Assembly (NCBI GenBank): GCA_038532735.1
Contig: JBCBAC010000004.1
Span: 62,001-126,000, forward strand
DNA length: 64,000 nucleotides
Direction: 5' to 3'
DNA from: JAHTBL01 sp038532735
GTDB lineage: Bacteria; Pseudomonadota; Alphaproteobacteria; Rhodobacterales; Rhodobacteraceae
Position 1 is the first letter of the stretch, and every line of letters starts with the position of its first letter. Below, one piece after another: positions 1-8,433 of the stretch. A program made the position numbers and the translations under genes. The notes under the pieces are model-generated. The model searched no databases. It saw nothing but the letters and a program-made list of their open reading frames with translations, and was not told where the DNA came from.

Positions 1-1332
1 TTGGGCGTGCCGATCGCCGTGTCCCTTGGTCTCAGCTCAACCCTCTTCCTGCTGATCTATTCCGACAGCTCGCTGGCCTCCATCGCGCAGACACTTTTTG
101 AAGCGTTTGAGGGGCACTTTACCCTTCTGGCGATCCCGTTCTTCATCCTCGCTTCGTCCTTCATGACGACAGGCGGCGTGGCGCGGCGGATCATCCGCTT
201 TTCCATCGCCTGTGTGGGCCACCTGCCCGGTGGCCTCGCCATAGCAGGGGTCTTCGCCTGTATGCTGTTTGCAGCCCTGTCAGGCTCGTCCCCTGCAACT
301 GTGGTCGCCATTGGCACAATTGTCATCGCGGGGATGCGGCAGGTGGGCTACACCAAGGAGTTCGCCGCTGGCGTTATCTGTAACGCAGGCACGCTGGGCA
401 TCCTGATCCCGCCCTCCATCGTGATGGTCGTCTATGCGGCGGCTGTGGAAGTCTCCGTTGGGCGTATGTTCTTGGCCGGTGTCATTCCGGGGCTGCTGGC
501 GGGCTTCATGCTGATGGTGACGATCTACATCATGGCCAAGGTCAAGGACCTGCCGAAGGGCGAGTGGAAAGGCTATGGCGAGATTTGGCGCTCCGGCCTG
601 AACGCGGGGTGGGGTCTGTTTCTAATCGTCATCATTCTGGGTGGTATCTATGGTGGCATCTTCACCCCGACTGAGGCCGCTGCGGTTGCTGCCGTTTACT
701 CGTTCTTCATCGCCTGCTTTGTCTATCGTGACATGGGGCCGCTTGCGACGGATGGGCCAGATGCCAACACATCGCTGCTCAGAAAACCTTGGGCGTTGGT
801 CACGGCGTTCGTGCATCCCGACACCAAGCGGACCTTGCTGGATGCGGGGAAACTGACCGTCACACTGCTGTTCGTGATCGCCAATGCGTTGATCCTGAAG
901 CACGTGTTGACCGATGAGCAAGTGCCGCAGCATATCGCCTCGGCAATGCTGGGCGCGGGTTTTGGGCCGGTGACGTTTCTGATCGTAGTGAACATCATCC
1001 TGCTGATCGGTGGTCAGTTCATGGAGCCATCGGGCCTTCTGGTGATCGTTGCTCCGCTGGTCTTCCCCATTGCAATCGAGCTTGGGATCGACCCGATCCA
1101 TCTGGGCATCATCATGGTCGTCAATATGGAGATCGGAATGATCACCCCACCCGTGGGTCTGAACCTCTTCGTCACGTCAGGTGTGGCTGGGATGCCTATG
1201 ATGGCTGTGGTGAAAGCGGCGCTGCCTTTCTTGGGCGTGCTGTTCATCTTCCTGATCATGGTCACTTACATTCCATGGCTTTCGACATACCTGCCGAATT
1301 CGATCATGGGGCCAGAGATCATAACGAACTAG
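1..1332 (+). CDS. dctM: TRAP transporter large permease (DctM family), 5' end cut by window edge
   Basis: Membrane permease subunit of a tripartite ATP-independent periplasmic transporter, which imports organic acids with a sodium or proton gradient. The 443 visible residues are strongly hydrophobic and hold typical DctM segments: an SGSSPAT stretch near residue 95, NAGTLGILIPPSI near 129-141, and FTPTEAAAVAAVY near 221. The open frame runs off the left edge and begins with GVPIAVSLGLSS, which in the family follows a first short hydrophobic stretch, so a dozen or more N-terminal residues are probably missing and the TTG at base 1 is not the true start. The small permease and binding protein would lie to the left, so the substrate cannot be told. 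Confidence 0.93.
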   Translation: MGVPIAVSLGLSSTLFLLIYSDSSLASIAQTLFEAFEGHFTLLAIPFFILASSFMTTGGVARRIIRFSIACVGHLPGGLAIAGVFACMLFAALSGSSPATVVAIGTIVIAGMRQVGYTKEFAAGVICNAGTLGILIPPSIVMVVYAAAVEVSVGRMFLAGVIPGLLAGFMLMVTIYIMAKVKDLPKGEWKGYGEIWRSGLNAGWGLFLIVIILGGIYGGIFTPTEAAAVAAVYSFFIACFVYRDMGPLATDGPDANTSLLRKPWALVTAFVHPDTKRTLLDAGKLTVTLLFVIANALILKHVLTDEQVPQHIASAMLGAGFGPVTFLIVVNIILLIGGQFMEPSGLLVIVAPLVFPIAIELGIDPIHLGIIMVVNMEIGMITPPVGLNLFVTSGVAGMPMMAVVKAALPFLGVLFIFLIMVTYIPWLSTYLPNSIMGPEIITN

Positions 1333-1359
1333 AGAAGCCCGGGGTCTCCATTGGTGAGA

Positions 1360-1378
1360 TCCCGGCTCAAGTCCGGGA
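1360..1378. repeat. Small dispersed palindrome (CCGG-tcaag-CCGG type)
   Basis: Six-base inverted arms TCCCGG and CCGGGA around a loop containing CTCAAG, 27 bases after the dctM stop. A closely related, longer palindrome lies at 23922-23942. Such GC-rich palindromes with a TCAAG core are common between genes in alphaproteobacteria; it may act as a weak terminator or be a dispersed repeat. Confidence 0.5.
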
Positions 1379-1412
1379 CGGGTGTGTCCGCATGTGCCTT
1401 GTCGAGCTTTAG

Positions 1413-1577
1413 CTAGCTGCCATAAACGATTGCAGCGATATAGGGTAGGGCGCTCGCCGCGATGACGCCAACACCCGCTCCGACAGCAAGCCGACGCAGC
1501 CGGCCCCCAAGATGCGGAGCGAAGAGGCTCAGAATGCCGCAAACCACGGCGTAGAAGATCAATGTGATCGGGTCCAT
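1413..1577 (-). CDS. Small conserved-type membrane protein, 54 residues
   Basis: ATG at 1577 to TAG at 1413. The product begins MDPITLIFYAVVCGILSLFA and is almost entirely two hydrophobic helices, residues 4-20 and 31-52, joined by a short basic turn (GGRLRR). It lies 45 bases downstream of hemN on the same strand, so it may be co-transcribed with it. I recall similar small proteins near fnrL/hemN in other Rhodobacterales, but this is from memory. The ribosome site is weak (AGG about 11 bases upstream). Function unknown. Confidence 0.6.
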   Translation of the reverse strand: MDPITLIFYAVVCGILSLFAPHLGGRLRRLAVGAGVGVIAASALPYIAAIVYGS

Positions 1578-1622
1578 CCGGCAAGCCTAAGCATTTCAGC
1601 ACTTGGGTCAAATATGCAGTGC

Positions 1623-2978
1623 CTAGATTGCTGGGGAATGCCCGGTCTTTTCAGCCTCATACGGGTCCAACCCTTTGGCGATGATCCGGGCAAGTGGGTG
1701 GCCTTCGGGGCGGATCAAAAAGCGCGTGGATGTCAGTTTGATAACTTCCGAGAATTCCTCTGCCACATCAATCAGCCGGGCATGAAGCGCTTTCACAGGC
1801 TCGTTCAGGGCGTTCGATAAGACCTCTAGATCGATCTTGAAGTCGCACATCAACGCTTCAATCATCGCACCGCGGACGATGTCTTCGCGGGTAAAGCGAT
1901 GGCCCCGTGCGGTCGAGAAGCGTCCAGCTTCAATGGCGATCTGATGAGTGGCAGTGGCAGGTGCATTATGGGCATAGCCCTGCGGGTATTGCGAGATGGC
2001 AGATGCTCCGACGCCGATCAGATAGGGCGCACTGTCTTCGGTGTAGCCCTGGAAATTGCGCCGCATTGTGCCCGCATCCTGTGCAAGGCTCAGACTGTCT
2101 TCGGGATGGGCGAAATGGTCGATGCCAATCTGGCGATAGCCGTCCCATTCGAAAAGCTGGCGCGCGGTATCAAAGAGCTCAAGCCGCGCCTCGTTGGTGG
2201 GCAGGGCTTCTGACGGGATCAGCGCCTGACGTTTGGCCATCCACGGCACATGGGCATATCCAAAGAGTGCAACACGATCAGGCGCAAGCGACAGCACCCG
2301 CTGCACGGACTCGGCAATCCGTTCAGTCGTCTGGTGGGGCAGACCGTAAAGGATATCCATATTCAGACTGGTCACGCCCGCGTCCCGCAGCATCTGCACC
2401 ACGTCGCGCGTGTCCGCGTAGCTTTGAATACGTCCAATGGTTTCCTGAATGTATGTGTTGAAGTCCTGCACACCAATGGAGGCGCGGGTCATTCCGAGAC
2501 GCACCAGCGCATCAATGCGGGGGCGATCCACCTCTGTCGGATCAATCTCGACCGAGACTTGGGCGTCTTCGGTCAAGGGGCGGAACGCCCGCAGGGTGTC
2601 GCCTAGCTCGTCGATCATCTCAGGTTCAAGCAGGGTGGGGGTGCCACCGCCCAGATGGATATGGCTGAGCTTCACCGACGTTGGAATGGTCTTGGCAACC
2701 ATCGTCAACTCGGCCTTCAGCACATCCAGGTAATGGCGTAGCGGGCGCGTCGTTGCCGTGCCCTGCGTGCGGCAAGCACAGAACCAGCACAAGCGACGAC
2801 AATAAGGAATGTGTAGATAAAGCGACACCAGACTGCCCTCGGGGATGGCGCGCATCCACGCGGCAGAGTCGTCCGGGCCGATCCCCGTATTGAAGTGATT
2901 GGCCGGTGGATAGCTGGTGTACCGTGGCACACGAGCGTCAAATAGCCCTAGCTGGCGAAGTTGAGGTGTCGCACTCAT
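1623..2978 (-). CDS. hemN: Oxygen-independent coproporphyrinogen III oxidase
   Basis: Radical SAM enzyme that converts coproporphyrinogen III to protoporphyrinogen IX without oxygen, in haem synthesis. The 451-residue protein has the HemN-type cluster motif CRRLCWFCAC, giving Cys60, Cys64, Cys67 and Cys69, the SAM-binding GGGTP at 110-114, and a C-terminal HemN domain. The length matches the family (about 450). Start is ATG at 2978 with GGAG about 11 bases upstream. It is divergent from fnrL, an arrangement known in Rhodobacter, where FnrL controls hemN-type genes. No perfect FNR box is visible in the short gap, only an odd 17-base inverted repeat (3017-3033). Confidence 0.95.
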   Translation of the reverse strand: MSATPQLRQLGLFDARVPRYTSYPPANHFNTGIGPDDSAAWMRAIPEGSLVSLYLHIPYCRRLCWFCACRTQGTATTRPLRHYLDVLKAELTMVAKTIPTSVKLSHIHLGGGTPTLLEPEMIDELGDTLRAFRPLTEDAQVSVEIDPTEVDRPRIDALVRLGMTRASIGVQDFNTYIQETIGRIQSYADTRDVVQMLRDAGVTSLNMDILYGLPHQTTERIAESVQRVLSLAPDRVALFGYAHVPWMAKRQALIPSEALPTNEARLELFDTARQLFEWDGYRQIGIDHFAHPEDSLSLAQDAGTMRRNFQGYTEDSAPYLIGVGASAISQYPQGYAHNAPATATHQIAIEAGRFSTARGHRFTREDIVRGAMIEALMCDFKIDLEVLSNALNEPVKALHARLIDVAEEFSEVIKLTSTRFLIRPEGHPLARIIAKGLDPYEAEKTGHSPAI

Positions 2979-3049
2979 TCGCTTACGCTCCAGAGTTGTA
3001 AGGTGAAAGAACCGCCTTGATAGCCACCATCAAAAGGGGCCTGCGAACA

Positions 3050-3784
3050 ATGCAGACCATGGACACTCTTGAATGTTCGGATTGCCCGATCCGCCATAAT
3101 GCCGTTTGTGCAAAATGTGATTCTGACGAGTTGAAGGTTCTGGAAGAGATTAAGTATTACCGACATTACGAGCCCGGTCAGACAATCTGCTGGGCTGGTG
3201 ATGAAATGGGGTTTGTCGCATCTGTCGTGACGGGCGTTTGCACACTGAGCCAGACCCTTGAAGATGGGCGCACGCAGATGGTCGGGATGCTGTTGCCCTC
3301 CGATTTCATCGGTCGTCCCAATCGCGAAAGCACCCCCTATGACATCATCGCGATCACCGAGATGACGTTGTGTTGCTTCCGCAGAAAACCGTTTGAGCGT
3401 CTGGTGCACGACACTCCGCATATCAGCCACCGCCTGCTTGAGATGACGCTGGATGATCTGGATGCTGCCCGTGAGTGGATGTTGATCCTTGGCCGCAAAA
3501 CCGCGCGTGAAAAGATTGCGAGCTTGATCAATATCATCGCCCGCCGCGAAGCTGCCGTGGGTTTGGTGCCGCACAGCTCCAACGTGATTGTTGATCTGCC
3601 GCTGACGCGCGAAGCGATGGCCGACTATCTTGGGCTCACGCTTGAGACAGTCAGTCGACAGATCTCCGCGCTCAAGAAAGACGGTGTCATCCAGCTTGAA
3701 GGCAAACGCCGCATCACGATCCCTGATCTTGAGGCGCTCATCCAAGAGACCGGCGATGACTATGACGGCGGTATGATCGCCTGA
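3050..3784 (+). CDS. fnrL: FnrL, oxygen-sensing Crp/Fnr-family regulator
   Basis: Global regulator of the aerobic to low-oxygen switch; it binds a [4Fe-4S] cluster and in that state binds FNR boxes. Cluster cysteines are visible near the N-terminus (Cys9, Cys12, Cys20, Cys23) and in the middle (Cys108/109 in LCCFRRKPFE). A cyclic-nucleotide-binding-type beta roll is followed by a helix-turn-helix at about 189-215 with ETVSR, the E-x-x-S-R recognition signature of FNR proteins. The sequence resembles Rhodobacter sphaeroides FnrL over its whole length. I chose ATG 3050 (AGGGG upstream) over the in-frame TTG at 3017. Likely targets here are ccoNOQP and ccoGHIS, which carry FNR boxes. Confidence 0.95.
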   Translation: MQTMDTLECSDCPIRHNAVCAKCDSDELKVLEEIKYYRHYEPGQTICWAGDEMGFVASVVTGVCTLSQTLEDGRTQMVGMLLPSDFIGRPNRESTPYDIIAITEMTLCCFRRKPFERLVHDTPHISHRLLEMTLDDLDAAREWMLILGRKTAREKIASLINIIARREAAVGLVPHSSNVIVDLPLTREAMADYLGLTLETVSRQISALKKDGVIQLEGKRRITIPDLEALIQETGDDYDGGMIA

Positions 3785-3823
3785 GCCAGCGCGCTGATCG
3801 GGATATGTGAACGTGACGCTCAT

Positions 3824-4660
3824 TTAGTGCGCCATGAAGAGGGGCAGGCGGCTGATCTGCAGCATGTGCCGTGTCGCGCCACCAAAGATCGCTTCGCGGA
3901 AGCGCGAGTGGCCGTATGCGCCCATGACGATCAGGTCTGCCTTGATATCGTCGGCATGCCGGATCAGGGTGTCGCCCACCTGATGAGTGTTTTGCGTCAG
4001 CACCGACACTTCGGTTTTAACGCCATGGCGGGCGAGCATCTGCGACACCGACCCGCCGGGGTCCGACCGCTCATGCCCGTGCCGGGGCGGATCAATGATG
4101 CAAAGCGACACGATGTCGGCTGCTTTCAGCAAGGGCAGGGCACGGCGTAGTGCATTCAGCGCCTGAGCGCTGTCATTCCAGGCAAGAACGATCCGGCGGA
4201 AATCAGGCAAAGACTGCCCATCCGGCACGACCAGAACAGAGGCATGACCGGAGAAGAGCGCCGCCTCAACAATCGAAGGTGCAGTCGGATCGCAGTAATC
4301 CCCGTAGGGCTGCGCGGAAATCACCAGATCGCTGAACCGGGTGCGATGTGTGACATAGGTCGACAAGCCCGGCTCTGGCACCACAGCGGCGTGCACGACA
4401 GAGCGGAGCCCCAGTGGCTTCACCACAACTTCGGCTGCACGTTGAAGCTCACCTGCCTTTTGATTGGCCAAATCCCAGTCCGTCGCCAGCACTTGGGGTG
4501 ATGTGCCAAGGCTGTAAGCGTCCAGATGCGTGTGGTCGATCCCAGCGCAATAGACGTCAAGATGCGCATCCTGCGCCCGGGCAATCGAAACCGCTGCTGC
4601 CAGGGCCGAGGCATCTGCCTCAAGGCTGGTCATCACGGTAGAGATCGATCGGTATTGCAT
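3824..4660 (-). CDS. Tandem universal stress protein (two Usp domains)
   Basis: 278-residue cytoplasmic protein made of two Usp domains (about 1-145 and 155-278). The second ends with a nucleotide-binding loop of the G-x2-G-x9-G type (MGAYGHSRFREAIFGG), so it probably binds ATP. Start ATG 4660 has a good GAGGTG site; an upstream in-frame extension to 4732 lacks one. Divergent from ccoN, sharing a 188-base gap with an FNR box at 4751-4764, so it may be induced by low oxygen, as known for Usp genes beside cbb3 oxidases in other alphaproteobacteria. Exact role unknown. Confidence 0.88.
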   Translation of the reverse strand: MQYRSISTVMTSLEADASALAAAVSIARAQDAHLDVYCAGIDHTHLDAYSLGTSPQVLATDWDLANQKAGELQRAAEVVVKPLGLRSVVHAAVVPEPGLSTYVTHRTRFSDLVISAQPYGDYCDPTAPSIVEAALFSGHASVLVVPDGQSLPDFRRIVLAWNDSAQALNALRRALPLLKAADIVSLCIIDPPRHGHERSDPGGSVSQMLARHGVKTEVSVLTQNTHQVGDTLIRHADDIKADLIVMGAYGHSRFREAIFGGATRHMLQISRLPLFMAH

Positions 4661-4750
4661 GGTGCACCTCATGGTTCGACTGTTGGACCCAGTTTGAGCG
4701 CCCCCTTCGAACCTCACCATGACTTCAATCAATTATTCCCTGCGTTGGCC

Positions 4751-4764
4751 TTGACATGGATCAA
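4751..4764. promoter_or_regulatory. FNR box upstream of ccoN
   Basis: TTGACATGGATCAA matches the FNR consensus TTGAT-N4-ATCAA at 9 of 10 conserved positions. Its centre is about 91 bases before the ccoN start, leaving room for a class II promoter with the box near -41.5. fnrL lies about 1 kb away. It may also serve the divergent universal stress gene. Confidence 0.85.
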
Positions 4765-4848
4765 GGAAATCCCACGCGCATGCGGCGAAAAAGGGCTCTG
4801 TATACCGGGCGCGATTTCTGTGTCCGGCGCTAACTAGGGGACAAAAAG

Positions 4849-6450
4849 ATGTGGAATTACATCAAGGTCAGCATCTTGGGACTGACCGCTCTCCTTGCCG
4901 CGATAGCCGCCAACTACGCGAGGGATGTGCCATACATGGTGCATATGATCATCGTGATGTTGGTTGCGGCAGGGCTGTTCATCTGGGCAGTGCGCCAGAT
5001 CGACGAACCCGTCGGTCCAGCACCCACCGGATATATGGATGACGTGATCCGTGCAGGCGTGATCGCAACTGCGTTCTGGGGCGTGATCGGCTTTCTGGCC
5101 GGCACATTCATCGCCGCCCAGCTGGCCTGGCCGGGCCTGAACTTCGAATGGGCGCAAGGCTACGCAAACTTTGGGCGTCTGCGGCCGTTACACACCTCAG
5201 CGGTGATTTTTGCCTTTGGGGGCAACGCGTTGATCTGCACGTCATTCTATATCGTGCAACGCACCAGTGCGGCGCGCCTGTGGGGCGGAAACCTCGCTTG
5301 GTTTGTCTTCTGGGGCTATCAGCTTTTCATCGTTCTGGCAGCGACGGGCTACTTGCTCGGTGCAACGCAATCCAAAGAGTATGCCGAGCCTGAATGGTAT
5401 GTTGACCTGTGGCTGACTGTTGTCTGGGTCGCCTATCTGCTGGTCTTCCTTGGCACGATCATGAAGCGCAAAGAGCCGCATATCTACGTGGCCAACTGGT
5501 TCTTCCTGAGCTTCATCGTCACCGTGGCGATGCTGCATATCGTGAATAACCTCAGCGTTCCCGTCTCGATCTTCGGCTCGCGCTCCGTGCAGCTGTTTGC
5601 CGGTGTGCAGGACGCTATGACCCAATGGTGGTACGGCCACAATGCGGTGGGCTTCTTCCTGACCGCAGGCTTTCTTGGCATGATGTACTACTTTGTGCCA
5701 AAGCAGGCCGAACGGCCTGTCTTCAGCTACAAGCTGTCGATCATCCACTTCTGGGCGCTGATCTTCCTGTATATCTGGGCCGGTCCGCACCACTTGCACT
5801 ACACGGCTCTGCCGGACTGGGCCTCGACGCTGGGTATGGTTTTCTCGATCATCCTGTGGATGCCAAGCTGGGGTGGTATGATCAACGGTCTGATGACGCT
5901 CTCTGGCGCATGGGACAAGATCCGCACCGATCCGATCATCAGGATGATGGTGGTCTCTATCGGTTTCTACGGCATGTCCACATTCGAGGGTCCGATGATG
6001 TCGATCCGCGCGGTGAACTCGCTGTCGCACTATACCGACTGGACCATTGGTCACGTCCACTCCGGCGCCCTGGGCTGGAACGGCATGATCACCTTTGGCG
6101 CGCTTTATTTCCTGACGCCCCGCCTGTGGAACAAAGCCGGGCTCTACAGCCTCAGCCTTGTCAGCTGGCACTTCTGGCTCGCCACGATCGGCATTGTTCT
6201 CTACGCCGCATCCATGTGGGTCACCGGTATCATGGAAGGCCTGATGTGGCGCGAAGTGGACGCACAAGGGTTCCTGGTGAACTCCTTTGCCGACACGGTC
6301 GCTGCGAAGTTCCCGATGTATGTCGTGCGGATGTTGGGCGGTGTGCTCTACGTCGCGGGCGGGATCATCATGTGCTATAACCTCTGGATGACCGCGACGC
6401 GGGGTCCTGTGAAACAGCAGGTCACGCCCGTCATGGCTCCGGCTGAATAA
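4849..6450 (+). CDS. ccoN: cbb3-type cytochrome c oxidase subunit I
   Basis: Catalytic subunit of the high-affinity cbb3 terminal oxidase, which reduces oxygen to water and pumps protons across the inner membrane. The 533-residue protein has about 12 membrane helices and the expected ligands: His115 and His403 for low-spin haem b, His401 for haem b3, and His264, His314 and His315 for CuB. Tyr308, in the YIWAGPHH segment, is the likely redox tyrosine. Start ATG 4849 follows AGGGGA. First gene of ccoNOQP, with an FNR box upstream. Confidence 0.98.
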   Translation: MWNYIKVSILGLTALLAAIAANYARDVPYMVHMIIVMLVAAGLFIWAVRQIDEPVGPAPTGYMDDVIRAGVIATAFWGVIGFLAGTFIAAQLAWPGLNFEWAQGYANFGRLRPLHTSAVIFAFGGNALICTSFYIVQRTSAARLWGGNLAWFVFWGYQLFIVLAATGYLLGATQSKEYAEPEWYVDLWLTVVWVAYLLVFLGTIMKRKEPHIYVANWFFLSFIVTVAMLHIVNNLSVPVSIFGSRSVQLFAGVQDAMTQWWYGHNAVGFFLTAGFLGMMYYFVPKQAERPVFSYKLSIIHFWALIFLYIWAGPHHLHYTALPDWASTLGMVFSIILWMPSWGGMINGLMTLSGAWDKIRTDPIIRMMVVSIGFYGMSTFEGPMMSIRAVNSLSHYTDWTIGHVHSGALGWNGMITFGALYFLTPRLWNKAGLYSLSLVSWHFWLATIGIVLYAASMWVTGIMEGLMWREVDAQGFLVNSFADTVAAKFPMYVVRMLGGVLYVAGGIIMCYNLWMTATRGPVKQQVTPVMAPAE

Positions 6451-6462
6451 GGAGGAGCTATT

Positions 6463-7188
6463 ATGGGAATCCTTGATAAGCATAAGGTTCTGGAGACCAA
6501 CGCCACGCTGTTGCTGGCAGGCTCTCTCTTCGTGGTCACCATCGGCGGGATCGTCGAGATCGCACCGCTCTTCTATCTCGAGAACACCATCGAGGAAGTC
6601 GAAGGGGTGCGGCCTTACTCCCCGCTGGAGCTGACAGGTCGTGAAATCTACATCCGCGAAGGCTGCTATGTCTGCCACAGCCAGATGATCCGCCCCATGC
6701 GGGACGAGGTCGAGCGCTATGGCCATTACAGCCTTGCCGCGGAATCGATGTATGACCACCCGTTCCAATGGGGCTCCAAACGGACGGGGCCTGACCTCGC
6801 CCGCGTGGGCGGCCGGTATTCGGACGAATGGCATGTGGACCACCTTGTTGATCCGCAATCCGTCGTGCCGGAATCAATTATGCCGAAATATGGCTATCTG
6901 GCCGACAAGCTGATCGATGGCGAATATGTGGGCGACCTGATGGCCACCCACGCCTTCGTCGGCGTGCCGTACACCGAAGAGCAATTGGCCAATGCAGGCG
7001 CGGATTTCCGCGCCCAGGCCGATCCGGATAGCGATTGGGACGACATGCTCGCACGTTACCCCAAAGCGCAGATCCGTAACTTTGATGGGGCGCCCGGTAT
7101 CTCGGAAATGGATGCGCTGATCGCGTATCTGCAAATGTTGGGCACGCTGGTCGATTTCTCGACCTTCACGCCCGATGCCAGCCGGTAA
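6463..7188 (+). CDS. ccoO: cbb3-type cytochrome c oxidase subunit II (monohaem cytochrome c)
   Basis: Membrane-anchored monohaem c-type cytochrome that passes electrons to CcoN. The 241 residues contain one N-terminal membrane anchor (about 14-38) and one haem c site, CYVCH at 68-72, followed by SQMIRPM as in other CcoO proteins; the haem Met ligand is probably in a later Met such as the IMPKYG segment. It starts 12 bases after ccoN with a strong AAGGAGGA ribosome site, so translation is efficient and the operon continues without a break. Confidence 0.97.
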   Translation: MGILDKHKVLETNATLLLAGSLFVVTIGGIVEIAPLFYLENTIEEVEGVRPYSPLELTGREIYIREGCYVCHSQMIRPMRDEVERYGHYSLAAESMYDHPFQWGSKRTGPDLARVGGRYSDEWHVDHLVDPQSVVPESIMPKYGYLADKLIDGEYVGDLMATHAFVGVPYTEEQLANAGADFRAQADPDSDWDDMLARYPKAQIRNFDGAPGISEMDALIAYLQMLGTLVDFSTFTPDASR

Positions 7189-7200
7189 AGGAGCACGGAT

Positions 7201-7413
7201 ATGGACACCTATTCCCTTCTCCGCGAGTTCGCAGATAGCTGGGCGTTGCTTGGCCTTGTGATCTTCTTTCTGGGCACGATTGTCTGGGCGTTTCGCCCCG
7301 GCAGCACCCGGGTTTACCGTGACACTGCCGACATAGTGTTTCGCAACGACGACGGCCCGCTCGTCGACGAAGGCGGTGCCGGTGGTTCTGTTTTGTCGGA
7401 GGACGACAAATGA
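7201..7413 (+). CDS. ccoQ: cbb3-type oxidase subunit CcoQ/FixQ
   Basis: 70-residue small subunit with one membrane helix (about 15-31, WALLGLVIFFLGTIVWAF) and an acidic cytoplasmic tail. In Rhodobacter and Bradyrhizobium CcoQ stabilises the oxidase complex and protects it under oxygen. It begins 12 bases after ccoO with AAAGGAG, and its stop overlaps the ccoP start by four bases (ATGA). Confidence 0.95.
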   Translation: MDTYSLLREFADSWALLGLVIFFLGTIVWAFRPGSTRVYRDTADIVFRNDDGPLVDEGGAGGSVLSEDDK

Positions 7414-8291
7414 GCAAGCAAGACAAAAACCAACCCGTTGATCCGGATACCACCGGCCATAGCTGGGACGGTATTGAAGAGTTCAACAACCCGTTGCCCA
7501 AATGGTGGCTCTGGACGTTCTATGCCACGATCGTCTGGGGGATCGGCTATACCATCGCCTATCCCGCCTGGCCTTTGATCGAAAAGGCGACACCGGGTCT
7601 TCTGAACTATTCGACACGCGGCGAAGTGGCTGACGAAATCGCAGCTGTTGAAGCCGCCAATGAAGGCCTCAACGTCCAGCTTGCCTCTGCGGATCTGACG
7701 ACGTTGCCCGAAAACGTGCAACTGCATAACTATGCCGTCCAAGGGGGCCGCGCGCTTTTCGCGGCGAACTGCTCTCAATGTCATGGCTCTGGTGCCGCGG
7801 GGGGCGTCGGCTATCCAAACCTTCTGGATGATGACTGGCTCTGGGGCGGGGATATCGACACGATTGCCTACACGATCGCGCACGGTATCCGGAATGAGCA
7901 ATCGCCTGATGCGCAATGGTCCGAGATGCCAGCCTTTGGTGAAATCCTAGAGCCGGAGGAGATCGAAACGGTCGTCAACTACGTCCAGTCGATCTCGGGC
8001 CAGGAGCATGACGCGACCTTGGCGACCGCTGGCGAGGAGATCTACCTCGATCAATGCTCGGCCTGTCACCTCGACACCGGTATGGGCGATCCCAGCCTTG
8101 GGGCACCGAACCTGACCGATGCGATCTGGCTCTATGGTGGCGACCCCGCCACCTTGACCGAGACGATCACCTATTCACGCTTCGGCGTGATGCCTGCCTG
8201 GTCCGAAGAATATCGCCCCGGCACCGGCCTGTCGGATGCGGAAGTCAACGCATTGGCAGCCTATGTCCACCAATTGGGCGGCGGCCAGTAA
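7410..8291 (+). CDS. ccoP: cbb3-type cytochrome c oxidase subunit III (dihaem cytochrome c)
   Basis: Dihaem cytochrome c subunit that takes electrons from soluble cytochromes and feeds the oxidase. The 293 residues include an N-terminal membrane helix (about 33-51), a first haem c site CSQCH at 121-125 and a second CSACH at 216-220, each in a cytochrome c domain. Length is normal for CcoP. Translation is coupled to ccoQ by the four-base overlap. A weak GC-rich inverted repeat (GAGCC at 8304-8308, GGCTC at 8320-8324) follows; it has no T-run, so it is at most a poor terminator. Confidence 0.97.
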   Translation: MSKQDKNQPVDPDTTGHSWDGIEEFNNPLPKWWLWTFYATIVWGIGYTIAYPAWPLIEKATPGLLNYSTRGEVADEIAAVEAANEGLNVQLASADLTTLPENVQLHNYAVQGGRALFAANCSQCHGSGAAGGVGYPNLLDDDWLWGGDIDTIAYTIAHGIRNEQSPDAQWSEMPAFGEILEPEEIETVVNYVQSISGQEHDATLATAGEEIYLDQCSACHLDTGMGDPSLGAPNLTDAIWLYGGDPATLTETITYSRFGVMPAWSEEYRPGTGLSDAEVNALAAYVHQLGGGQ

Positions 8292-8433
8292 AAGAGATAG
8301 CCGGAGCCTCTGGGGGAGGGGCTCTGGTCGCCTTTGCACATTCAACCTCGGAGCGAGGGTATGTGCAAACGAGACTGGCGCGCATTGGCTATCTGCGCGT
8401 CAGTCTTTCGTTTTAGTAGTCTGAATCCCCGCG

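Noticed and set aside
5242..6858. Long minus-strand open frame of 538 residues opposite ccoN/ccoO
   Set aside because: It is antisense to cbb3 oxidase genes with conserved motifs, and its translation is rich in His, Arg and Asp with no family resemblance. GC-rich genes often create such frames.
8304..8324. Terminator after ccoP
   Set aside because: Only a five-base GC stem, no T-run. Not convincing as a terminator.
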